Below are positions 23,661 to 33,970 of a stretch of DNA of 64,000 nucleotides, in pieces. Origin of the DNA: Clusia tigrina. Its lineage: Eukaryota; Arthropoda; Insecta; Diptera; Clusiidae. Both the position numbers and the translations under genes were made by a program. The DNA lies in the NCBI GenBank assembly GCA_920105625.2, contig OV050031.1:88297995-88361994 (forward strand), written 5' to 3'. Position 1 is the first letter of the stretch; each line of letters begins with the position of its first letter. The notes under the pieces were generated by a model that did not search any database, was not told where the DNA came from, and saw nothing but the letters and a program-made list of their open reading frames with translations.

Positions 23661-24920
23661 TGGGGGGTCTGCTGCCTTCTCTATGCCTATATATAACCCG
23701 ATCTGCCTCAGTGAACTTCTCAGTCGGCGTCGCAGCCTCTGTCAGCGTGTCTGTTGGCGTCTCAGTCGCTGCCGCTATAGATTGGGAGGTCTGCTGAAAT
23801 CTCTATTCCGATATCTACCCCTATCTTCCTCAGTTTGCGTCGCAGCCGCTGTCAGCGTATCTGTAGGCATCTCAGTCGCTGCCGCTGTCGATTGGGGGGT
23901 CTGCTGCCTTCTCTATGCCAATATCTACCCCAATATACGTCAGTCGGCGTCGCAGCCCCTGTCAGCGTCTCTGTAGGCGTCTCAGGCGGTGTTGCTGTCG
24001 ATTGAGGGGTCTGCTGCCTTCTCCATGCGTATATCTACCCCTATCTGCCACACTCTGCGTCTCAGTCAGCATCGCAGCCTCTGTCAGCGTCTTTGTAGGC
24101 GTCGCAGTCGCTGCCGCGGCCGATTGGGGGGTCTGCTGCCTTCTCTATGCCTTTATCTACCCCTATCTACCTCATTCGGCGTCTCAGTCGGCAACGCAGC
24201 CTCTGTCAGCGTCTCTGTAGGTGTCTCAGTCGCTGCCGGGGTCTGCTGCCTTCTCTATGCCAATATCTACCCCTATCTGCGTCAGTTGGCGTCGCAGCCT
24301 CTGTCAGCGTCTCTGTAGGCGTCTCAGGCGGTGTTGCTGTCTATTGGGGGGTCTGCTGCCTTCTCTATGCGTATATCTGCCGCAGTCTGCGTCTCAGTCG
24401 GCGTCGCAGCTCTGTCAGCGTCTCTGTAGGCGTCGCAGTCGCTGCCGCTGTCGATTGGGGAGGTCTGCTTCCTTCTCTACGCCTATATCTACCCCTATAT
24501 GCCTCAGTCTGCGTCTCAATCGGCGTCGCAGCCTCTGTCAGCGACTCTGTAGGTGTCTCAGACGCTGCCGCTGTCGATTGGGGAAGTCTGCTGCCATCTC
24601 TATGCCAATATCTACCCCTATCTGCGTCAGTTGGCGTCGCAGCCTCTGTCAGAATCTCTGTAGGCGTCTCAGGCGTTGTTGCTGTCTATTGGGGGATCTG
24701 CTGCCTTCTCTATGCGTATATCTGCCGCAGTCTGCGTCTCAGTCGGCGTCGCAGCTCTGTCAGCGTCTCTGTAGGCGTCGCAGTCGCTACCGCTGTCGAT
24801 TGGGGAGGTCTGCTTCCTTCTCTATGCCTATATCTACCCCTATCTGCCTCAGTCTGCGTCTCAATCGGCGTCGCAGCCTCTGTCAGCGTCTCTGTAGGCG
24901 TCTCAGTCGCTGCCGCTGTC

Positions 24921-24934
24921 GATTGGGCTGGTCT
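24921..24934. repeat. Left target-site duplication of retrotransposon copy 2
   Basis: gattgggctggtct sits directly before the poly-T tract. The same 14 bases occur at 28585-28598 on the other side of the element. The final t could belong to the tail, so the duplication is 13 or 14 bp. Five uninterrupted paralogous monomers carry the sequence once, which supports this reading. Confidence 0.93.
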
Positions 24935-24957
24935 TTTTTTTTTTTTTTTTTTTTTTT
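24934..24957 (-). other. Poly(A) tail of copy 2 (24 T on the + strand)
   Basis: An unbroken run of 24 T separates the left target-site duplication from the 3' UTR. The uninterrupted run suggests a fairly recent insertion or purifying sequence exchange. One T may belong to the target-site duplication. Confidence 0.95.
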
Positions 24958-25118
24958 GATTGGTTCGGAGGTGGAAATCTGCAAACAGACACTGGGCGCT
25001 CTCGCACCAGTAGTGTGGGGCTCTTACCCACTAAAACCACCTCCTCAGACGCCTCCCAGACGGTACATAGCCATTAAGCAATACTTCGTCTGGGAGTGGG
25101 TTGGTCAACGGACCCCTC
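24958..25118 (-). other. 3' UTR of copy 2
   Basis: Between the ORF2 stop (TAG, 25119-25121) and the poly(A) lie 161 bp of non-satellite sequence with no open frame of note. In this family such a segment normally carries the signal recognised by the reverse transcriptase for priming. I see no recognisable structure by eye. Confidence 0.8.
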
Positions 25119-28100
25119 CTATTGATTCCCTGAACGTCGCCGCCACTCCAAGTGGCGGAGGTCTCGCATAATTGCGGCCGAGGTGTCACACACCACGTCC
25201 CATTTCTCCGGGCACTCGAGCATATAGTGCACGAGGTTGTCCGGTGTCACAGGTTCTCCGCAGACTCTTTGCAGTACCGCTCTGGCACCGCTGTATCGTG
25301 GACATGAAAAAAGAACATGTTCCACGTCCTCGGGCTCCATGCCTCCACAATTGTCGCAGCAGGGGGATTCCTCCAGCCGGAATCTGTGTAGGTACGCCCG
25401 GAAACCTCCGTGGCCGGTCAGCAGCTGTGTGACGTGATAGTTCACCTCGCCATGCGACCTATCCATCCAGCGTTGGAGATCAGGGATCAACCTCCTCGTC
25501 CAACGGCCCTTTTCGGATGCATCCAATCGGGCTTGCCACTCCTGTATGGTGCTTTGCCTAATGCCTGCTACGCGATCTTCCGCACTCAGCTCGTGCGTAC
25601 TTTCGCCGTAGTATAGGCTCCACGCCTCCTTGGCCAGCAGGTCCAGCGGGATCATACCGGCTATCACCAGCGCGGCGTCTGCAGACACAGTACGGTGTGC
25701 TGAGATCGTGCGGAGCGCACATCTCCTATACGCCGCCTCTATGGTGCGAACGTACGCCTTTACGCTCGACTTCTCAGCCCATATGGGCGCTCCATACATG
25801 ATTATGGATTTGACGACCTCTGAGATGAGGCGTCTTTTCCAGTGCCGTGGCCCTCCGAGGTTTGGCATTATCCGGCAGAGCTGGGAACAGGTCCGCGCTG
25901 CCTTCTCACCTAATCGCCGAAAGTGCTCCTTGAACGACAGTCTTGCGTCAATCCAGACGCCTAGGTATTTGAGATGTGGAGTCGTGGTAATGGTGCAGTC
26001 ACCAACCCTTATCTCCACCACCTCTTGTACCTTTCGACCTGACACAAGGATAGCCTCCGTTTTGTGTTCTGCCAGCTTCAGTCCAACATCCGCCAGCCAT
26101 CTTCCAACAGTGGCCACTGTGTGATTGGCCTCTGCTATTACCTCCTCCAGGTGTTTCGCCGTGATCACTAGCGCTATGTCGTCCGCATATCCGATTATTT
26201 TAACGTAATCGGGCACCCGTATGCGGAGAATCCCATCGTACATAACGTTCCAGAGAAGTGGCCCCAGTACAGACCCCTGGGGAACTCCGCCGGTGATCTT
26301 GTACGTTTCTACACCTCTATCGGACTCGTATAATAGCATCCTGTCGCTAAAATAACTAGTGATGATTCGCCTTAGATAGATGGGAACTTTGAACTCTGCC
26401 AGCGCTTCTGCTATGCGCGCCCAGCTGGCCGAGTTAAAAGCGTTCTTGACGTCGAGGGTGACCACGAGGCAATACCTCTTGGCACCCCCCTTCCATCTCT
26501 GGCCCTGAATCGCCTCCTTCGCCGTTTGGACGAGTTCGTCAATGGCGTCCACGGTGGATCTGGCCTTTCGGAAGCCATATTGGCGCCTCGCCAGTCCTCC
26601 AGCATCCTCTATCGCCTCGTCGATCCGGTCGCATATAATCCGCTCCAGGACCTTCCCTGCTGTGTCCAACATGCACAGGGGACGGTAGGCCGATGGGTCC
26701 TCTGCTGGCTTATCGGCTTTAGGTATCAATACCAACCGCTGCTTTTTCCACCGTTTCGGGAAGACTCCTTCCTTAAGACAGGCGTCGTAAAGTGACCTCA
26801 GTGTTTCTGGGTGTAGTGCAGCTGCGGTTTTCAGCACTCGGTTGGGAATTCCATCTGGGCCAGGTGCCTTCTGGTCCCCAAATTTTCCAACCGCCCGCAA
26901 CACCTCCTCTGTCATTACACTGGGTACTTCTTCGCCCAGCTCGGGAGAGAACTGATCAGGCACATAATTTTGCACTGGGAAGAGCTCTCCCACAATGCGT
27001 TTGAGCAAGTTTGGGCAGCTTGGGGCTGGCTGCCTGTGGCAGGGGAGCTTTTTCATCACGAGCCTATATGCCGTGCCCCACGGGTTGTCTTCAACCTGTG
27101 CACATAGCTCGGTGAAACTCTTACGCTTGCTCGCCTTTATGGCCGTCTTCAGCCTTCTTTTAGCCTCTTTGTACATCTGGCGCAGTTGCAGGCAGTCTGG
27201 GTTGCCTATTGCACGCTGGTGCCTTCGCCTTGCTGCGTGGCATTCCTTGCGTATTCCGGCGATCTCGTCCGTCCACCAATAAACGGATTTATAGTTTCCA
27301 CCATAGGCCCGCCTGGGCATCGCCGCATCGCAGGCGCTCTCTAGCTGGCTCGCTAGCTGGTTCGCCATTTCCGCCGCACTGCCTTGCAGCTCAAAGTCCT
27401 CCAACATGACTTCGAGTGCGCCGTCGTCGAGGGCGTCCGCTCTCCAGCCTTTCGGCCACGGGCCTGTCCTCCGCCGTTGTTTGTTCCTTTCCAAGTCAAA
27501 GCAAATGGCATTGTGGTCGCTGTGGGTGTACGCGGAACTCACAATCCACCTGGCTCCTCTGACTAACCCGCTGCTGAGGAACGTAAGGTCGATCACAGAT
27601 GTGGCTTCTCCTCTCACAAAAGTCGCCTCTCCCGCGTTCATGACAACTACGTCAAGAGCCGCAAGCGCGTCCATGAGAATATGTCCTCTCGGTATGGTTC
27701 GGGCGCAACCCCATTCAGTTGCCCATGCGTTGAAGTCGCCGGCAATCACTACGGGGTTAGTGCCTTGCGCGTCCAGAGCAAGTCTGTCTACCACTGACTC
27801 GAACTCGTCCGCAGTTAGGCTCGGCGGCATGTAGCAACTGTACACCGTGGTCCCTCCAATGGTCGCTCTGACGTAGCAATCGCTTCTCTCTATGTTGCTC
27901 AGTTGTATAGGCTTGGTTCCGCACACCCAAAGTGCGGCACCACCAGTGGTGTCTTCGGCCCATACTCCTTGGTGCTTGCGCCTATACGGCTCGCTAAGCA
28001 CTGCAACATCGACCATCTGTTCCCTAACGGCCTGCTCCAGGAGATCCTGTGCAGCCTCGCAGTGGTTGAGATTGAGTTGGAACAACCTCATCTCCTGCGC

Positions 28101-28148
28101 CTGGACCTCTTCTCCGCGGCTCGCTTGTAGGATGGGCATGAGCTGCAT
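25119..28148 (-). CDS. ORF2: APE-type endonuclease / reverse transcriptase (R1 clade), intact
   Basis: 1009 codons from ATG (28148) to TAG, a usual length for R1-clade ORF2. It would nick target DNA and copy element RNA from the free 3' end. Domains: an APE-like endonuclease at about 21-220, with N26 in QLNLNH, E53 in SEP, GDFNA at 137-141, D187 and the SDH triad at 210-212. A linker follows, then the reverse transcriptase at about 450-700 with LIPK (474), YRP (488), QYGFR (523), catalytic D566 in LDV, GGVPQG (620) and YADD with D656 and D657. A C-terminal C-x2-C-x9-H-x4-C finger lies at C931, C934, H944 and C949. No RNase H motif is evident. The start overlaps the Gag frame by about 61 bp. 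No internal stop or frameshift, so it could act in trans if transcribed. Upstream promoter sequence is missing. Confidence 0.95.
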   Translation of the reverse strand: MQLMPILQASRGEEVQAQEMRLFQLNLNHCEAAQDLLEQAVREQMVDVAVLSEPYRRKHQGVWAEDTTGGAALWVCGTKPIQLSNIERSDCYVRATIGGTTVYSCYMPPSLTADEFESVVDRLALDAQGTNPVVIAGDFNAWATEWGCARTIPRGHILMDALAALDVVVMNAGEATFVRGEATSVIDLTFLSSGLVRGARWIVSSAYTHSDHNAICFDLERNKQRRRTGPWPKGWRADALDDGALEVMLEDFELQGSAAEMANQLASQLESACDAAMPRRAYGGNYKSVYWWTDEIAGIRKECHAARRRHQRAIGNPDCLQLRQMYKEAKRRLKTAIKASKRKSFTELCAQVEDNPWGTAYRLVMKKLPCHRQPAPSCPNLLKRIVGELFPVQNYVPDQFSPELGEEVPSVMTEEVLRAVGKFGDQKAPGPDGIPNRVLKTAAALHPETLRSLYDACLKEGVFPKRWKKQRLVLIPKADKPAEDPSAYRPLCMLDTAGKVLERIICDRIDEAIEDAGGLARRQYGFRKARSTVDAIDELVQTAKEAIQGQRWKGGAKRYCLVVTLDVKNAFNSASWARIAEALAEFKVPIYLRRIITSYFSDRMLLYESDRGVETYKITGGVPQGSVLGPLLWNVMYDGILRIRVPDYVKIIGYADDIALVITAKHLEEVIAEANHTVATVGRWLADVGLKLAEHKTEAILVSGRKVQEVVEIRVGDCTITTTPHLKYLGVWIDARLSFKEHFRRLGEKAARTCSQLCRIMPNLGGPRHWKRRLISEVVKSIIMYGAPIWAEKSSVKAYVRTIEAAYRRCALRTISAHRTVSADAALVIAGMIPLDLLAKEAWSLYYGESTHELSAEDRVAGIRQSTIQEWQARLDASEKGRWTRRLIPDLQRWMDRSHGEVNYHVTQLLTGHGGFRAYLHRFRLEESPCCDNCGGMEPEDVEHVLFSCPRYSGARAVLQRVCGEPVTPDNLVHYMLECPEKWDVVCDTSAAIMRDLRHLEWRRRSGNQ

Positions 28149-28584
28149 CCTGTCGGATGCTCCACATCCTTGCGACCGCTGGCCTTACAAAGGGCACACG
28201 TGGGGGCCTTGTCGCACTCCCGTGCGTTATGGCCCTCTGTGCCGCATCTGTAGCACTTGTGGCGCCAATCATCCTTGCTACCGCATTTCTGCGCGGTGTG
28301 GCCGAACTCCATACATTTGTAACAACGCAGGGGAGTCACCTTTTCGCGCACCCGGCATGAGGTCCATCCGACTCTCAGCCTGCCAGCTTTCAGAAGGGCT
28401 GCGGCTGCCTGGGGCGACAGACTGATGACCGCTGTCTGTGTTCCACCGTACGCTTTCCTGAGAGACCTGATTGCATCCACGGGAGGTCTCTCCGAGAGAT
28501 TGGCTGTACACAGCGCCTCGTGGACATCTTCCACCGTGGTGACTTCGTCCAGGTCTTTCACCTCCACTAGGGTTTCCTGCGTGA
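28088..28584 (-). pseudogene. ORF1 (Gag-like) C-terminal fragment, copy 2
   Basis: About 165 codons, open from the 5' truncation point (28584) to the TGA at 28088-28090. No genuine start codon: the first in-frame GTG at 28565-28567 is an internal valine. Counting from that GTG, zinc knuckles lie at residues 82-95 and 105-118 (both C-x2-C-x4-H-x4-C) and 124-141 (C-x2-C-x9-H-x3-C). A basic C-terminus follows. In related elements this protein coats the RNA and helps target the complex. R1-clade Gag is usually several hundred residues long, so most of it is absent. It overlaps the start of ORF2 in another frame. Confidence 0.87.
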
Positions 28585-28598
28585 GATTGGGCTGGTCT
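28585..28598. repeat. Right target-site duplication of retrotransposon copy 2
   Basis: gattgggctggtct, identical to 24921-24934. It continues into a normal monomer (gctgctttctctatgcg), so the satellite resumes in register on this side. Confidence 0.93.
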
Positions 28599-28713
28599 GC
28601 TGCTTTCTCTATGCGTATATCTACCCCTATCTGCCGCAGTCGGCGTCTCAGTCGGCGTCCCAGACTCTGTCAGCGTCTCTGTAGGCGTCTCTGTCGCTGC
28701 CGCTGCCGATTGG

Positions 28714-29940
28714 GGGGTCTGCTACCTTCTCTATGCCTATATCTACCCCTATCTGCCTCAGTCGACTTCTCAGTCGGCGTCGCAGCCTCTGTCAGCGTCT
28801 CTGTAGGCGTCTCAGTTGTTGCCGCTGTCGATTGGGATGGTCTGCTGCCTTCTCTATGCCTTTATCTACACATATCTGCCGCAGTCGGCGTCTCAGTCGG
28901 CGTCGAAGCCTCTTTCAGCGTCTCTGTAGGCGTCTCAGTCGCTGCCGCTATCGATTGGCAGGTCTGCTGCCTTCTCTATGCCAATATCTACCCCTATCTG
29001 CCGCAGTATGGGTCTCCGCCGGCGTCGCAGCCTCTGTCAGCGTCTCTGTAGGCGTCTCAGTTGCTGCCGCTGTCAATTGGGGGGTCTGCTGCCATCCCTG
29101 TGCCTATATCTACCCCTATCTGCCTCAGTCTGCGTCTAGAGTCGGCTTCGCAGCTTCTGTCAGCGTCTCTGTAGGCGTCTCAGTCGCTGCCGCTTTCGAT
29201 TGGGGGGTCTGCTGCCTTCTCTATGCGTTTATCTACCCCTATCTGCCGCAGTCGGCGTCTCAGTCGGCCTCCCAGCCTCTGTGAGAGTCTCTGTAGGCGT
29301 CTCAGTCGCTGCCGCTACCGATTGGGGGGTCTGCTACCTTCTCTATGCCTATATCTACCCCTATCTGCCTCAGTCGACTTCTCAGTCGGCGTCGCAGCCT
29401 CTGTCAGCGTCTCTGTAGGCGTCTCAGTTGTTGCCGCTGTCGATTGGGATGGTCTGCTGCCTTCTCTATGCCTTTATCTACACATATCTGCCGCAGTCGG
29501 CGTCTCAGTCGGCGTCGAAGCCTCTTTCAGCGTCTCTGTAGGCGTCTCAGTCTCTGCCGCTATCGATTGGCAGGTCTGCTGCCTTCTCTATGCCAATATC
29601 TACCCCTATCTGCCGCAGTATGGGTCTCCGCCGGCGTCGCAGCCTCTGTCAGCGTCTCTGTAGGCGTCTCAGTTGCTGCCGCTGTCAATTGGGGGGTCTG
29701 CTGCCATCCCTGTGCCTATATCTACCCCTATCTGCCTCAGTCTGCGTCTAGAGTCGGCTTCGCAGCTTCTGTCAGCGTCTCTGTAGGCGTCTCAGTCGCT
29801 GCCGCTTTCGATTGGGGGGTCTGCTGCCTTCTCTATGCGTTTATCTACCCCTATCTGCCGCAGTCGGCGTCTCAGTCGGCCTCCCAGCCTCTGTGAGAGT
29901 CTCTGTAGGCGTCTCAGTCGCTGCCGCTACCGATTGGGGG
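28714..29940. repeat. Local tandem duplication, 612-bp step (five monomers), next to copy 2
   Basis: 28714-29325 and 29326-29940 align at a spacing of 612 bp. Both run through tctgctacc, ttatctacacatatc, gattggcaggtc, gcagtatgggtctccgcc, gtctagagtcgg and gcgtttatc. In the flank of copy 1 (4443-4930) the same series occurs once and lacks one monomer. Confidence 0.8.
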
Positions 29941-30649
29941 GTCTGCTGCCTTCTCTATGCCTATATATACCCCTATCTGCCTCAGTCGACTTCTCAGTCG
30001 CCGTCGCAACCTCTCTCAGCGATTCTGTATACGTCTCAGTCGCTGCCGCTGTCGATTGGGAGGTCTGCTGAAATCTCTATTCCTATAGCTACACCTATCT
30101 GCCTGAGTCGGCGTCTCAGTCGGCGTCGCAGCCTCTGTCAGCGTTTCTGTAGGCGTCTCAGTCGCTGCCGCTGTCAATTGAGAGGTCTGCTGAAATCTCT
30201 ATTCCTATATCTACAACTATCTGCCTCAGTCGGCGTCTCAGTGGATTGGGGGGTCTGCTGCCTTGTCTATGCTTATATCTACCACTATCTGCCTCAGTCG
30301 GCCTCGCAGACTCTGTCAGGGTCTCTGTAGGCGTCTCAGTCGCTGCCGCTGTTGACTGGGGGCTCTGCTGCCTTCTCTATGCCTATATCTACCCATATCT
30401 GCCTCAGTCGGCGTCTCAGTCGGCGTCGCAGCCTCTATTGGCGTCTCTGTAGGCGTCTCAGTCGCTGCCGCAGTCGATTGGGGGGTCTGCTGCCTTCTCT
30501 ATGGCTATATCTATCCCTATCTGCCTCAGTCGGCGTCTCAGTCGGCGTCGCAGCCTCTGTCAGCGTCTCTGTAGGCGTCTCAGTCGCTGCCGCTGTCGAT
30601 TGGGGGGTCTGCTGCCTTATCTATGCTTATATCTACCACTATCTGCCTC

Positions 30650-33600
30650 AGTCGGCGTCGCAGACTCTGTCAGCGTCTCTGTAGGCGTCTCAGTCGCTGC
30701 TGCTGTCGATTGGGGGGTCTGCTGCCTTCTCTATGAGAATATATACCCCTTTCTGCCTCAGTCGGCGTCTCAACCTCTGTTAGCGTCTCAGTAGCTCGCG
30801 CTGTCGATTGGGGAGTCTGCTGCCTTCTCGATGCCTATATATACCCCTATTTACCTCTGTCAGCGTCTCAGTCGGCGTCGCAGCCTCTGTCAGCGTTTCT
30901 GTAGGCGTCTCAGTCGCTGCCGCTGTCGATTGGGGGGGGGGGGTCTGCTGCCTTCTCTATGATTATATATACCCCAATCTGCCTCAGTCTGCGTCTCAGT
31001 CGGCGTCGTAGCCTCTGTAAGCGTATCTGTCTGCGTCTCAGTCGCTGCCGCTGTCGATTGGGGGGTCTGCTGCCGTCTCTATGCTTATATCTACCCCTAT
31101 CTGTCGCAGTCTGCGTCTCAGTCGGCGTCGCAGCCTCTGTCAGCGTCTCTGTAGGCGTCGCAGTCGCTGCCGCTGTCTTTTGGGGAGGTCTGATCCTTAT
31201 CTATGCCTATATCTACCACTATCTGCCTCAGTCTGCGTCTCAGTAGGCGTCGCAGCCTCTGTCAGCGTCTCTGTATGCGTCTCAGTCGCTGTCGCTGTCG
31301 ATTGGGGGGTCTGCTGCCTTCTCTATGTTTATATCTACCCATATCTGCCTCAGTCGGCGTCTCAGTCGGCGTCCCAGCCTCTGGCAGCAACTCTGAAGGC
31401 GTCTCAGTCGCTGCCGCGGCTGATTGGGAGGTCTGCTGCATTCTCTATGCCTATATTTACCCCTATCTGCCTCAGTGAACTTCTCAGTCGGCGTCGCAGC
31501 CTCTGTCAGCGTTTCTGTAGGCGTCTCAGTCGCTGCCGCTGTCGATTGGGAGGTCTGCTGAAATCTCACTTCCTATATCTACCCCTATCTGCATCAGTCG
31601 GCGTCGCAGCCTCTGTCAGCGTATCTGTAGGCATGTCAGTCGCTGCCGCAGTCGATTGGGGGGTCTGCTGCCTTCTCTATGCCTATATCTACCCCTATCT
31701 CCCTCAGTCGGCGACTCAGTCGGCGTCGCAGCCCCTGTCAGAGTCTCTGTAGGCGTCTCAGGCGGTGTTGCTGTCTATTGGGGGGTCTACTGCGTTCTCT
31801 ATGCGTATATCTACCCCTATCTGCCTCAGTCTGCGTCTCAGTCGGCGTCGCAGCCTCAGTCAGCGTCTGTGTAGGCGTCTCAGTCGGTGCCGCTGTCGAT
31901 TGGGAGGTCTGCTGCCTTCTCTATGCCAATATCTTCCCCTATCTGCCTCAGTCGGAGTCTCACTCGGCGTCGCAGCCTCTGCCAGCGTCTCTGTATGCGT
32001 CTCAGTTGCTGCCGCTGTCAATTGGGGGGTCTGCTGCCATCCATGTGCCTATATCTACCCCTATCTGCTTCAGTCTGCGTCTCAGTCGGCGTCGCAGCCT
32101 CTGTCAGCGCCTCTGTAGGCGTCTCAGTCGCTGCCGCTTTCGATTGGGGGTCTGCTGCCTTCTCGATGCGTATATCTATCCCTATCTGCCGCAGTCGGCG
32201 TCTCAGTCGGCGTCGCAGCCTCTGTCAGCGTCTTTGTAGGCGTCTCAGTCGCTGCCGCTGCCGATTGGGGGGTCGGCTGCCTTCTCTATGCCTATATCTA
32301 CACCTATCTGCCTCAGTCGGCGTCGCAGACTCTGTCAGCGTCTCTGTAGGCGTCTCAGTCGCTGCTGCTGTCGATTGGGGGGTCTGCTGCCTTCTCTATG
32401 AGTATATCTACCCCTTTCTGCTCAGTCGGCGTCTCAGCCTCTGTTAGCGTCTCAGTAGCTCGCGCTGTCCATTGGGGAGTCTGCTGCCTTCTCGATGCCT
32501 ATATATACCCCTATTTACCTCTGTCAGCGTCTCAGTCGGCGTCGCAGCCTCTGTCAGCGTTTCTGTAGGCGTCTCAGTCGCTGCCGCTGTTGATTGGGGG
32601 GGGGGTCTGCTGCCTTCTCTATGATTATATATACCCCTATCTGCCTCAGTCTGCGTCTCAGTCGGCGTCGTAGCCTCTGTAAGCGTATCTGTCTGCGTGT
32701 CAGTCGCTGCCGCTGTCGATTGGGGGGTCTGCTGCCGTCTCTATGCTTATATCTACCCCTATCTGCCGCAGTCTGCGTCTCAGTCGGCGTCGCAGCCTCT
32801 GTCAGCGTCTCTGTAGGCGTCGCAGTCGCTGCCGCTGTCTTTTGGGGAGGTCTGATCCTTATCTATGCCTATATCTACCCCTATCTGCCTCAGCCTGCGT
32901 CTCAGTAGGCGTCGCAGCCTCTGTCAGCGTCTCTGTATGCGTCTCAGTCGCTGTCGCTGTCGATTGGGGGGTCTGCTGCCTTCTCTATGTTTATATCTAC
33001 CCATATCTGCCTCAGTCGGCGTCTCAGTCGGCGTCCCAGCCTCTGGCAGCAACTCTGAAGGCGTCTCAGTCGCTGCCGCGGCTGATTGGGGGGTCTGCTG
33101 CATTCTCTATGCCTATATTTACCCCTATCTGCCTCAGTGAACTTCTCAGTCGGCGTCGCAGCCTCTGTCAGCGTTTCTGTAGGCGTCTCAGTCGCTGCCG
33201 CTGTCGATTGGGAGGTCTGCTGAAATCTCACTTCCTATATCTACCCCTATCTGCATCAGTCGGCGTCGCAGCCTCTGTCAGCGTATCTGTAGGCATGTCA
33301 GTCGCTGCCGCAGTCGATTGGGGGGTCTGCTGCCTTCTCTATGCCTATATCTACCCCTATCTCCCTCAGTCGGCGACTCAGTCGGCGTCGCAGCCCCTGT
33401 CAGAGTCTCTGTAGGCGTCTCAGGCGGTGTTGCTGTCTATTGGGGGGTCTGCTGCGTTCTCTATGCGTATATCTACCCCTATCTGCCTCAGTCTGCGTCT
33501 CAGTCGGCGTCGCAGCCTCAGTCAGCGTCTGTGTAGGCGTCTCAGTCGCTGCCGCTGTCGATTGGGAGGTCAGCTGCCTTCTCTATGCCAATATCTTCCC

Positions 33601-33970
33601 CTATCTGCCTCAGTCGGAGTCTCACTCGGCGTCGCAGCCTCTGCCAGCGTCTCTGTATGCGTCTCAGTTGCTGCCGCTGTCAATTGGGGGGTCTGCTGCC
33701 ATCCCTGTGCCTATATCTACCCCTATCTGCTTCAGTCTGCGTCTCAGTCGGCGTCGCAGCCTCTGTCAGCGCCTCTGTAGGCGTCTCAGTCGCTGCCGCT
33801 TTCGATTGAGGGTCTGCTGCCTTCTCGATGCGTATATCTATCCCTATCTGCCGCAGTCGGCGTCTCAGCCGGCGTCCCAGCCTCTGTCAGCGTCTTTGTA
33901 GGCGTCTCAGTCGCTGCCGCTGCCGATTGGGGGGTCGGCTGCCTTCTCTATGCCTATATCTACACCTATC
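30650..33970. repeat. Tandem duplication, about 1.66-kb step
   Basis: About 30650-32310 and 32310-33970 align at a spacing of 1662-1665 bp. The order runs from cagactctgtcagcg through ctcgcgctgtc, the G-run monomer, tcttttggggaggtctgatc, the gcagcaactctg monomer and ctcactcggcg to the tctacacctatctg monomer. The G-run is 12 in the first copy (about 30932) and 10 in the second (about 32596). Confidence 0.78.

Larger units (their letters stand above)
4308..24934. repeat. Satellite array, middle segment (about 122-bp monomer)
   Basis: About 20.6 kb of uninterrupted monomers with no non-satellite insert that I can find. Length variants differ mainly by gain or loss of 12 bp (one gtctcagtcggc step) and by a shortened form in which the block around gctgtcgattgg is missing (gccggggtctg instead of gccgctgtcgattggggggtctg). 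A second monomer class has ctgaaatctctattcc where most have ctgccttctctatgcc. Larger HOR blocks are listed separately. No promoter, RNA gene or supported coding region. Confidence 0.95.
24935..28584 (-). mobile_element. R1-clade non-LTR retrotransposon, copy 2, 5'-truncated but with intact ORF2
   Basis: About 3.65 kb on the minus strand: the tail of Gag, full ORF2, a 161-bp 3' UTR and a poly(A) tail, flanked by a 13-14 bp target-site duplication. The tail, duplication and 5' truncation are hallmarks of target-primed reverse transcription. R1 itself makes a 14-bp duplication in 28S rDNA. Here the target is a satellite monomer, so this is a different R1-clade family or an off-target insertion. 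There are no LTRs, no integrase and no RNase H motif that I can see. It lacks the 5' UTR (where a promoter would lie) and the Gag N-terminus, so autonomous movement is unlikely. Confidence 0.95.

Noticed and set aside
24934..24957. Poly-T as a transcription terminator or a simple repeat of the satellite
   Set aside because: It joins the 3' UTR of a minus-strand LINE and is bounded by a target-site duplication, so it is the poly(A) tail.
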